A stretch of DNA of 64,000 bases from Caulochytrium protostelioides (taxonomy: Eukaryota; Chytridiomycota; Caulochytriomycetes; Caulochytriales; Caulochytriaceae). The notes under the pieces are model-generated. The model was not told the DNA's origin and ran no database searches. It saw only the letters and a program-made list of their open reading frames with translations. Position numbers and translations under genes: made by a program. Each line of letters begins with the position of its first letter. Position 1 is the stretch's first letter. Below are positions 41,873-50,093 of this stretch, in pieces. The DNA lies in contig ML014115.1 in the NCBI GenBank assembly GCA_003615045.1, positions 186,001 to 250,000 on the forward strand, given 5' to 3'.

Positions 41873-43966
41873 ATGACCTCCACGCTGCCCTCGCCCCCGG
41901 TCGTGGGACCCTGGCACGCCGCGGATCTCGCGTGTTACGCTCCGTCCTGCCATGCCGACCCGACCTACTACGGCTACGTCAAGAAGCCCGCGGCCAATTA
42001 CGGCGAGCGGAACATTGCCACCATCGGCCGGTCGCGCCGCATGCATCCCATGTTCAAGGCCAGCCGCGCCGCCGCCGCCGCTCGTCTCGCCGCCGCCACC
42101 GCCAGCGCCACGACGACGGCCACGCCTGCCGCGGGCGCCAGCCAGGCGAGCACGGTTGCTGCGGCCGTCGCCGCACCCACACTTGTACCCGCTCCTACGG
42201 CCGCCGTTGCGGTGGCGCCGACCTCGTCGGCCGTCGTGATCGTGACGCCGCCGCGGCGTGCGGTCCAGCACGAGAAATCCAGCATCGCGTCGTGGCCCAT
42301 GTCCTCGTCGCAGATCGCCAACCATCTCCCCCTCGACGGCACCGTGGGCCGCGCGTCGCCCGCGTCGCCGCTCAACGCCCTCGTGCCCTCGCCCTACCAC
42401 AAGATGCTCGCCGCGCCGCGCGCGGGGCCCTGGTCGCCGTATGCCTACGGCGCCCGCGCCAAGCCCCTCGTCGAGCCCGGCGCCGGCACCGCCTCGCCGA
42501 AGCGCCACCGCCGCGCCTCGTTCGAGCCGTCGATGCACGCGCGCGCCTCCCACGTGCCGCAGAAGCTGTTTGGCAGCGTGGCGCCGCTCGCCCCGTTCGC
42601 GCTCCCGCACTGCTCGCGGTCGCCCTCGCGGTCGCCTTCCCGATCCCCGTCGCGGTCGCCGGCCCGCCCGGCCTCGTCGTCCGCCGCCCGCGCCGCCGCC
42701 GCCGCCGCACGGCCCCCGCTGCTCGCGTCGCCGCGCCGCTCCGACCCGCGGCCCTGCTGCGTGTCCGCGCTGCCGCTGTCAGTCTCGCCACCACGCCGCA
42801 TGTCGGCGCCGATGCCCACGGCCGTCTACACCGCGGCCACGACGGCGACAACGGCGGCGACGGCGGCGACGTCGGCGCCCGTGCCGCCGCCCGCCCTGAG
42901 CGCTGCCGCGAGCCAGGCTTCCCCGGCGCACAGCGCCGCCGTGCCGCCCTTGGTGTGCATCGGCCGCTCGCGCCGCAGCTCGCAGTCGAGCTACCGTCCG
43001 GTGCCCACTGATCTCGTGGCGCCCGCCCTAATTGCCGCTTACGCCCGTGCCGCGGCGGCGGTGGCCGAACCCGCGGCGGCCTCGGCCTCGGCCGTGCCGT
43101 CACCACCAGCACCACCGGCGTCGGCGTCGGCGACAGCGCCAGCGCCAGCGACAGCGACAGCTACGGTGAAGCGTCCGAGCCCCCCGGCGCCGTCGGCCAC
43201 GCCGTTTGGCCGGCCATGGGCGCCCCGCGTCCGGCCCGCGTGGGCGCCGCCGGTCAGCGGCCCGCCCGTGGCGGGCGGCGCATACGGCCAGCCGCCGCAG
43301 CTGCAGCGCCCGTGCTGGCCGACGCCCGAGCCGCTGCAGCGCCCGCGCATGCTGGCGCAGCGGCAGCCGCCCGGGTGCGCGGTCGCTGTGCTGCGCGAGC
43401 TGGCCCGCTTCGACGCGGCATTCAGCGCGCGGCGCGTGTCCACGCCCATCGGTGCCACGCCCATCGAGGCGGGGCCGCCGCCCCACGCGTACCAGTTCTC
43501 GGTGGATATCCGCGACCTCGCGGTCCTGCCCGCCGCGCCGTCGCCGCCGACGGCGTCCCTCTCGCCACCACCGGCGTCCGCCTCGCCACCACCGGCGTCC
43601 GCCTCGCCTCCGACGGCGTCTCTGTCGCCGCCCGCGACGGAAGTGTCGGGACGCAAGCGCCAGATCCGACTGCAGTGCTTTGCTGCGGCGCCGGCGTCTG
43701 GCGAGGCGCCCGACGCGTCGGCGCCCGCTCACCAGTGGCCCATGAACCTGCGCGGCCTGACGGTGAACGGCGAAGACGTCGCGCTCGCGATGCCCGTGCA
43801 AGTGCCGCTCGGGCAAAATGCGTCGCAGGCCGACTGGCACGGCGTGGATGCGCCCGCGTTGCTGCGCGTGCGGGACGGCATCAACACGCTCCAGTTCACC
43901 TGGGCCGCAGGCCGCCCGCCCTCCCGCGGCGCCTATGAGTTCTGCATCGATATGATCGAAATGTAA
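41873..43966 (+). CDS. Low-complexity protein with C-terminal PINIT-like domain
   Basis: A 697-residue protein from the ATG at 41873. The first 55 residues (ADLACYAPSCHADPTYYGYVKKPAANYGERNIATIGRS) look folded. Most of the rest is Ala/Pro/Ser-rich and disordered, with an RSPS repeat at about 245-265. The C-terminal 105 residues (KRQIRLQCFAA, then PMNLRGLTVNGEDVAL, a gap, DAPALLRVRDGINTLQFTWA, ending YEFCIDMIEM) resemble the PINIT domain of PIAS/Siz SUMO ligases, in which LxVNGK and NxIxVxW are hallmarks. The SP-RING normally following PINIT is absent: the frame ends at 43966 and the next gene is 104 bp away in the opposite direction. A gtaatg at the stop codon could be a donor, but I see no SP-RING exon. 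The PINIT call is by eye and moderate. Confidence 0.7.
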   Translation: MTSTLPSPPVVGPWHAADLACYAPSCHADPTYYGYVKKPAANYGERNIATIGRSRRMHPMFKASRAAAAARLAAATASATTTATPAAGASQASTVAAAVAAPTLVPAPTAAVAVAPTSSAVVIVTPPRRAVQHEKSSIASWPMSSSQIANHLPLDGTVGRASPASPLNALVPSPYHKMLAAPRAGPWSPYAYGARAKPLVEPGAGTASPKRHRRASFEPSMHARASHVPQKLFGSVAPLAPFALPHCSRSPSRSPSRSPSRSPARPASSSAARAAAAAARPPLLASPRRSDPRPCCVSALPLSVSPPRRMSAPMPTAVYTAATTATTAATAATSAPVPPPALSAAASQASPAHSAAVPPLVCIGRSRRSSQSSYRPVPTDLVAPALIAAYARAAAAVAEPAAASASAVPSPPAPPASASATAPAPATATATVKRPSPPAPSATPFGRPWAPRVRPAWAPPVSGPPVAGGAYGQPPQLQRPCWPTPEPLQRPRMLAQRQPPGCAVAVLRELARFDAAFSARRVSTPIGATPIEAGPPPHAYQFSVDIRDLAVLPAAPSPPTASLSPPPASASPPPASASPPTASLSPPATEVSGRKRQIRLQCFAAAPASGEAPDASAPAHQWPMNLRGLTVNGEDVALAMPVQVPLGQNASQADWHGVDAPALLRVRDGINTLQFTWAAGRPPSRGAYEFCIDMIEM

Positions 43967-44070
43967 TGAGCTATAAATGAATTCTTCAATCATAGCAACG
44001 TCAAGATGGAATGAGAGAGCGAACAAAGAGACAGAAAGAAACCCGGTTCATGGCGGACTCGGCGCTTGGC

Positions 44071-45753
44071 CTAGGCGCCACGGGGACAGCGAGATGGGGA
44101 CGCCATCAGCGCTTCAATGTCGGCGATGGTCTTGGGCACATCGCCTGTAATCACCTCGTATCCCGACTCGGTGATGATGATGCAGTCCTCGATGCGGACG
44201 CCGCCGACGTTCGCACGCAGCCGCTGGACCAGGTCGATGTTGATGAAGGGCTTCAGCGACTCGTCGCGCATCGCGTTGTCCAGGAGCAGATCCACAAAGT
44301 AGATTCCGGGCTCGACGGTCACGACCATGCCCGGCTGCAGCTGGTGCCGGAACCGGGGCTTGCGATTCTGGAGCCGCCATGCACCCAGCGTGTTCGATGC
44401 CGGTGGCGGCACCGGCGCTGACGGCGGCGCCGGCGGCATCGATGCAGATGCCAACAGAGGCGGGGGGTCATTCCCGGGACAGGCGCCGCGGTCGCGCGCC
44501 GCCGCCACGCTCGTCATACTGGCGGCGGAGTCGACGCTCGTGTTGGCGCTGGTGCGGGCGCTCTCACTTGCGGCCTCGGCGGTCGAGAGGAATACGTCGT
44601 GGACATCGACCCCGATCGGGTGGCCGATGCCATGCGGGAAAAAGACGGCGCCCAGGTCGAGCGCCATGAGCTCCTCCACGCTGCCGCCCTGCAGGAGGCC
44701 GTGCTCGAGCAGCTGCGCTACGACGAGACGCATCGCCTCGCGGTGAAAGTCTTCCCAGTAGAGGCCCGGGCGGAGCAGCGGGATGAGCTGCTCCTGGACC
44801 GCGAGCGTCATTGCATACACCAGGCGGTAGTCGCCGGTGAAGGTCCCGCCAACAGGGAAGGTGCGCGTGATGTCGCACGCGTACATGCCATACTCGCACG
44901 CCGCGTCGACCAGCAGCATCTGCGCGCCGTCGGACGGCACCGGCTGGTCGTTCCTCACATAGTGCAGGAAGGACCCGTTGCGGCCGCCGGCGATGATGGG
45001 GCTGTAGGCCTGGAAGCGCGCGCCGCGGCGGGAGCATTCATACTCGAACAGCGCCTGCAGCATGCCCTCGTCGCCTTGGCCCGGGCGCACGGCCCGCATC
45101 ACGGCGACATGGGCAGCCGCTGAGATGCGCGCGGCTTCCCGCAAGAGCTCGAGCTCGCCGTCGCTCTTGACGATGCGGCAGCGCACGATCGCGCGCTGCA
45201 GCAGCGACGCCTCGGGTGACCCGCGCGGCGCGACGTAGTAGCTGCGGTCGCCGGGGATGAGGTGGTCCAAGCGGACCGACGGGTCGAGGGTCAGCACGCA
45301 GGGCGGCTTCGTCGCCGCGTCGCGCAGGCAGGGCAGTGCGGCGATGCCGTCCACGTGCACGACGTGGTCGACGCCGTAGCGCACGCGGACCTGCTCGGGC
45401 GTCGGGACGGGGCCGGACCACAGCGCGTAGTCGGCCGGAAACGTCGGCATCACGAGCGTCGCCGTGTCCTGCTGCAGATCGTACAGGAAGTGATAGTCCG
45501 GCGCCTCGACGCCCGTCATGTAGTAGAAGTGGCTTTCCTGCCGGATCACATTCTCGGTATCGGTGCCCGGCCGCGTCGACGACGGCATGCCCTTCAGGTA
45601 CAGCAGGGTCGGGCTCGCCGGGTCATCCAGGACGGCGGCGCCGGCGAGGGAACGCAGCTGCGCGACGACGCGCGCGCGGTTCGCCTTGGCCAGCGCGGCA
45701 TATGGCACGGGGCCGCCGCCACGACCGGCGGTGGTGAACGCAGGGGCGTCCAT
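44071..45753 (-). CDS. Xaa-Pro dipeptidase (prolidase) paralogue A
   Basis: M24B metallopeptidase of the PEPD type, expected to cleave Xaa-Pro dipeptides in the cytosol. The product is 560 residues from the ATG at 45753. The N-terminal creatinase-like domain includes RQESHFYYMTGVEAPDYHFLYDL. All five metal ligands of the pita-bread fold are present: D283 and D294 (LLVDAACEYGMYACDITRTFP), H378 (HGIGH), E481 (VTVEPGIYF) and E522 (VGGVRIED). It has a Ser/Ala/Pro-rich insertion at about 389-456, between the HGIGH...DVHD element and the E481 strand, which is absent from paralogue B. The frame stays open upstream to 46557, but over CCG/TCG repeats and Arg/Gly-rich translation, so the ATG at 45753 is preferred. 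It is tandem with paralogue B, same strand, 1.1 kb apart. Confidence 0.92.
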   Translation of the reverse strand: MDAPAFTTAGRGGGPVPYAALAKANRARVVAQLRSLAGAAVLDDPASPTLLYLKGMPSSTRPGTDTENVIRQESHFYYMTGVEAPDYHFLYDLQQDTATLVMPTFPADYALWSGPVPTPEQVRVRYGVDHVVHVDGIAALPCLRDAATKPPCVLTLDPSVRLDHLIPGDRSYYVAPRGSPEASLLQRAIVRCRIVKSDGELELLREAARISAAAHVAVMRAVRPGQGDEGMLQALFEYECSRRGARFQAYSPIIAGGRNGSFLHYVRNDQPVPSDGAQMLLVDAACEYGMYACDITRTFPVGGTFTGDYRLVYAMTLAVQEQLIPLLRPGLYWEDFHREAMRLVVAQLLEHGLLQGGSVEELMALDLGAVFFPHGIGHPIGVDVHDVFLSTAEAASESARTSANTSVDSAASMTSVAAARDRGACPGNDPPPLLASASMPPAPPSAPVPPPASNTLGAWRLQNRKPRFRHQLQPGMVVTVEPGIYFVDLLLDNAMRDESLKPFINIDLVQRLRANVGGVRIEDCIIITESGYEVITGDVPKTIADIEALMASPSRCPRGA

Positions 45754-46860
45754 GATGAAAGGGCCAGGGCTCTGTCGTACGAGACGCTGAAGACGACTTG
45801 TCGGATCGGCAATCGGGAAATTGAAGATCACTTCGATGTTTGGAAAACGATGATCCGTTGGGAACGACGACTCGGAAAATAACGACCACCAATCGGAATC
45901 GGTATCGCCGTGGGATGGCGTCGCCGGGATGAAAACAGAAGAACGGCGCGATCGTGACGGGGTTCGATGGCAAGGGGGGCACCTTCGCAGCGGTCGCTTC
46001 GTGGACGGCCCGCTCATGCATGTCAGGTCTGAAACTGGATGCCGCCAAGACGCCGAACCGCCGCGCTTCGCGATACGCCAGATCATGGTATCAAGGCGGC
46101 GGCGATGGCGCCATCGCGGCCGCCGTGGCCCGCCGCCTTCCTGCCGGTGAACGGCGGGCCGGTGAGAACCCGCGGCGCCGGTGACGGCCGCGAGGGGTTC
46201 TGCTGCGCGCAGCGCCAGCGCCAACAGCACGAGCGATGGACACGGCGGGCGCTTGCGCGGCCTTCTCCTTTGCGGACGGCGGCGGCGATCGTGATCGCGG
46301 CGGCCGATGCGAGGAGACAACGGCCCGCCGCCGTCGCCGTCGCCGCCGTCGCCGTCGCCGCCGTCGCCGTCGCCGCCGTCGCCGTCGCCGCCGCCGCCGC
46401 CCACCACCACGCCGCGGCCACGGACGGGCGCCGTCAGCAGGGTCCGCGTGCCTGCGTGGCGCAGGCCCCCCACGCGGCGGCGTGGAGGACGGCCGAGCGG
46501 CAGGCGGCCGATCGAGGCTCGGGCCCGCGGGGTCAATGGGCCCACAGCGAGCATCAACGACCGACGGTAGCGACAAAGTCAACACATCACGATACAAGAG
46601 CTGCATGCGCGCGCTTCTCCGTCAGGCAGATCCGCATGACGCTCACCACTAAACGCGGTATCGTCGACGGCGCCGCATTGCAGCATGAGGCTCACGCCAT
46701 CCTGGGCCATGACCACGGCGACATTTTTTTCTCTACCTCTCCAATCATGATCCATCTCAATCCTCATTCTTTTTCCTTGATGCCCCCCGTGCAATCACAC
46801 AGCGTCGGCCCCTCATACCAATGGTCCTGGACTCGCATCAGAGGTGTAGGGGTGACAGAA
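45754..46860. other. Intergenic region between the two prolidase paralogues
   Basis: About 1.1 kb. It contains a 15-bp tandem repeat (46328-46387). It must hold the promoter of paralogue A and the 3' end of paralogue B. No extra gene is supported. Confidence 0.5.
46328..46387. repeat. 15-bp tandem repeat, four copies
   Basis: The unit ccgccgtcgccgtcg is repeated four times, then runs into plain CCG triplets. It is open in several frames, which explains the long spurious open frames on both strands here. Confidence 0.88.
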
Positions 46861-48291
46861 TTACTGGGCCATCAAGGCCTCGATCTCGGCCATTTCCTTG
46901 GGCACCCCCGCCGTGAGGTTCTCGTAGCCCGTGTCGGTGATCAGGACGTCGTCCTCGATGCGGACGCCGCCGACCTCGCGGCGGAACTGCGCCACGCGGT
47001 CGGCGACGAGGTAGCGGGCCTGGTCGGGGTTGGCGAGCGCGGCGTCCAGGATCGCGTCCACAAAGTAGCAGCCCGGCTCGACCGTCACGGCCATCCCGGC
47101 CTGCAGGTCGCGACGCATGCGCAGGTAGCGGTAGCTGGGACGGTCGATGCGCGGCGTGCCCTTGGGGTATCCGCCGGCGTCGTGGACATCGAGCCCAATC
47201 GCGTGGCCGAGGCCATGCGGCAGGAACAGCGCGGGGATATCGTGCGCCATCAGCTCATCGACGGCGACGTCGGCGCGCACCAGCCCCGCGCGCTGGAGGC
47301 CCGCCGCGGTCGTCTGCAGCGCGAGCGTATGCATGGCCTCCCACGCGACGCCTGGCTTCAGCGCGGCGAGGACCGCCTTCTGGGTCTCGAGCACGATCTC
47401 GTACGTCGTCTTGTAGAGGCCCGTGAAGCGGCCGCTCAGCGGATAGGTGCGCGTGATGTCCGCCGCGTAGCAGGACACCTCGGCGCCGGCGTCCACGAGC
47501 AGCAGGTCATCGGAGTTTCGCGGCAGCGGCGCCGTGTTCTTGGTGTAGTGCAGCACGGCGCCGGCGCGGCCGGCGGCCACGATAGGCGTGTAGGCCTGGA
47601 TCGGCGCGTCGTGGCGGAAGCACTCGTACTCGAACAGCGCTTGCGCCTCGCGCTCGGTGGCGCAGCCGCGCACGCCCTGCATGAGTGCCACGTGCGCCGC
47701 GGCCGAGACGGCGCCAGCGCGGCGCAGGAGCGCCTGCTCGCCGGCGTTCTTGATGATGCGCGCCTCCGCGAACGCCGTCTGCAGCAGCGGCGCGGCCGCC
47801 GACTCGTCCTGGCGGGCGCGCTCGCGCCACGCGTCCGGCAGGGCCGCGAGATCGGTGCCCGGGAGCACGAGCAGCTGCGCGGGCTGCGCGCCGTCGAGCA
47901 GCCGCTTGATGGTGTCCGCCGTGGCGACGGCGACGGCGTCCGGCGCATACCGCTCCTGCACGGAGGCGCACGTCGGCGGCGGACCGCTCCACAACGCGTG
48001 GTCGGCGCCGTAGTCCGGGATCAGCAGCGTCGCGTGGCGGCGCTCCACGTCGAGCAGCAGGTGGTGGTCGGGCTCCTCGACGCCCGTCAGGTAGAAGAAG
48101 TGGCTTTCCTGGCGGAACACGGCTTCGGTGTCGGTCCACGGCCGCGTGGTCGTGCGCCCGCCGGGGACATAGATCATGCGCGGCGACGGGGTCGCCGTGG
48201 CCGGCGAGACCGACGACGTGGCCGCCGCGAGCATGCTCAGCAGCCGCTCGCGGTTTTGCGCCGCGATCTTGGCGTACGACGACAACGCCAT
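46861..48291 (-). CDS. Xaa-Pro dipeptidase (prolidase) paralogue B
   Basis: PEPD-type M24B peptidase, 476 residues, close to the usual prolidase length of about 490. Metal ligands are D267 and D278 (LLVDAGAEVSCYAADITRTYP), H363 (HGLGH), E405 (VTVEPGCYF) and E446 (GGVRIED), with the second-shell DVHD at 368-371. The N-terminal domain has RQESHFFYLTGVEEPDHHLLLDV, nearly the same as paralogue A. It lacks A's insertion, so it is the more canonical copy. Single exon; the ATG at 48291 starts MALSSYAKIAAQNRERL. The tandem arrangement indicates an old local duplication, since the copies differ at many positions. Prolidases recycle proline from Xaa-Pro dipeptides. Confidence 0.95.
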   Translation of the reverse strand: MALSSYAKIAAQNRERLLSMLAAATSSVSPATATPSPRMIYVPGGRTTTRPWTDTEAVFRQESHFFYLTGVEEPDHHLLLDVERRHATLLIPDYGADHALWSGPPPTCASVQERYAPDAVAVATADTIKRLLDGAQPAQLLVLPGTDLAALPDAWRERARQDESAAAPLLQTAFAEARIIKNAGEQALLRRAGAVSAAAHVALMQGVRGCATEREAQALFEYECFRHDAPIQAYTPIVAAGRAGAVLHYTKNTAPLPRNSDDLLLVDAGAEVSCYAADITRTYPLSGRFTGLYKTTYEIVLETQKAVLAALKPGVAWEAMHTLALQTTAAGLQRAGLVRADVAVDELMAHDIPALFLPHGLGHAIGLDVHDAGGYPKGTPRIDRPSYRYLRMRRDLQAGMAVTVEPGCYFVDAILDAALANPDQARYLVADRVAQFRREVGGVRIEDDVLITDTGYENLTAGVPKEMAEIEALMAQ

Positions 48292-48489
48292 CGTGGGTCT
48301 TGTCAGGTGGTATCAAAACAGGAGCGATCGGTCAGATCGAATGGCGGTGGCGATCGCACGAATCGTTGCATGTCCCGGCGCTCGTTTCGGGGGACGGGAG
48401 CGCCTCGGGGGGGTTCAGACCATGGCGATCGCCGCAGCATGCCGTGCCATCGCAGTGTGCGACACGACACGCGCGCCGATCGCACGTTT

Positions 48490-49278
48490 TTAGACGCGGG
48501 CCATCGTGTCATGATCGCCGCCATCGCCGCCATTGCCGTCGCCGCCGCCGCCGTCGCCGCCGTCGTCGCCGTCGCCGCCGCCGCGTTCGAGCAAGACATA
48601 CGTCCCTGTGGCGGTGAGGGCCCATGGCATGGGCGGCATGGGCGGCTCGGCGCCCCAAGAGCGCCGGGCTGCCCCGAGCCCCATCCAGGCCGCGGCGCGC
48701 GGCGCCGCCGTGACAACGCCCGCGCCGAGCAGGATGCCCGAGAGGTTCGACGCGATGTCCCACGCATCAAAGTCGCGATACTACAAAGACAGCGAGAGGG
48801 ATGAGTCGACCCGCAGCCAAGCGTCCCCATGACAGCTACGCACAGAGGCGTCCGTTCATACCGCCTGGCCATAGGCATGGACCCAACGGCCAGGCGGGCT
48901 CCACGTGGCATGCAGGATGTCGCCGAGATGACGATAACGGCTTACCGGAAGCAGGTCCTGGATGTACTCCGAAGCGACGGCGACGAGCAGCAGGCCGAGG
49001 ACAACAAGGCCTCGGGCGCCGCCGCTGCTGCGAACCGGCAGCAGGCCCATCACGCCGGCGGCGAGCAGCCCGAAGCACGTGAAGTGCAAGAGCTTGTCAT
49101 GGCGCACGATGGCGGGAATATACCGCGCGAGCGTGTCGTTGCGCATCAGGCCGAGCATGAGCATGGCGACGGCCAGGAGCGCCAGCAGCGCGAGCGCTAG
49201 CCAGCGGCGGCGACACCACGCGAGGCCATAGCGTCCCCATGCGGCACACCACCTTGGCGCCACGCGCCACGTGGCCAT
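48490..49278 (-). CDS. VanZ-like family membrane protein, two exons
   Basis: A 207-residue polytopic protein. Exon 1, complement(48946..49278), and exon 2, complement(48490..48780), join in phase 0 over a 165-bp intron (donor gtaagc, acceptor tttgtag). Helices are predicted at about 27-45, 63-80, 89-106 and 119-135. The VanZ-like hallmarks are present: DKLLHFTCFG at the start of helix 2, a SEYIQDLLP acidic motif ending helix 3, and, only after splicing, RDFDAWDIASNLSGILLG, the Asp/Asn-containing motif of the last helix. The C-terminal tail is Gly/Asp-rich from a GCC/GTC triplet tract. The family is named after a teicoplanin-resistance protein but is mostly of unknown function; no resistance role is implied. 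The intron argues against bacterial contamination. Confidence 0.8.
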
Positions 49279-50093
49279 CGCTGCACGTGGGACACGGCAA
49301 CGGGTGAGACAAGCAGGAGATTAGATCACGGGGGCGTATGGTTTCCATCGAGCAGCAGTCAACGCTCCTTCTTCGAGGTCGGGCGCGGCTGGTAGCATCG
49401 ACGACGGCATCGCGTCGCATCGCACCGCGTTGCCGTCCTCATGACGAAGCGACGGCCGTGCGGCGTTTCATTCGAGACTGGGCGGTCCCAGGGCCGCCGT
49501 GATAGCCGCGACGACGATACTCCCCGCAAGGGTGTGGTGCCGATCCCTTCTACGCCGCCCACGACCAGGTGCGTGGCGCTGGTGCCGGAGCGCGGCGGCG
49601 ACGCAATGCTTCAACGCTGATCTGCCGCCGCAAGCATGACGCGCCCGAGCGAGACGTCCGCCAAGCCTGCAAAGCCTCCCCGTCGCCGAGAGCGAGCCAA
49701 GGGGACCCTTCAGCCTAGAAGCGTCCACAAACCCCCCGGCGCCCGCGGAGGCGGCGATGACAACCGCTGCACGAGGCGCATCCCACTCGCATCCAAATAA
49801 GCGGACGAGCGCCGCCTCCTGTGCAGTGCATGTCGACGTATGATCTGCTGGACGGCGGCGGTTATCGATCATCAGAACGCTGCGTGTCAGCGACACGGCG
49901 GCGGGACTCGCATACCCAGCGCAAGGCTGCGTCGATCCCTGTTGTGTGGACCGCTCTCGTATCACTTTCCAGATATCCCGGATAGCGCGATTCTCCCTCC
50001 CATCATCGACGCCGCGGCCACCGCGCTGCGCCCTCAGACCCAATCAGCGACCATCGCGGTCCGATCGCTCGCGGCGCTTCCGCGGACGCCGCC
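49279..50093. other. Divergent intergenic region VanZ-like / TOE1
   Basis: About 0.8 kb between two gene starts. Several open frames on the minus strand have no recognisable content. No motif is supported beyond general GC richness. Confidence 0.45.

Noticed and set aside
45754-46557. 268-codon N-terminal extension of prolidase A
   Set aside because: The frame is open only because of CCG/TCG repeats; the translation is Arg/Gly-rich, while the ATG at 45753 gives a normal M24B start.
46039-48804. 921-codon plus-strand open frame
   Set aside because: It runs antisense through prolidase B and across CCG repeats. No domain is recognisable, and the minus-strand genes explain the region.
48490-49278. 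Bacterial contamination, suggested by VanZ homology
   Set aside because: The gene is split by a GT-AG intron in phase and lies between eukaryotic genes with the same base composition.
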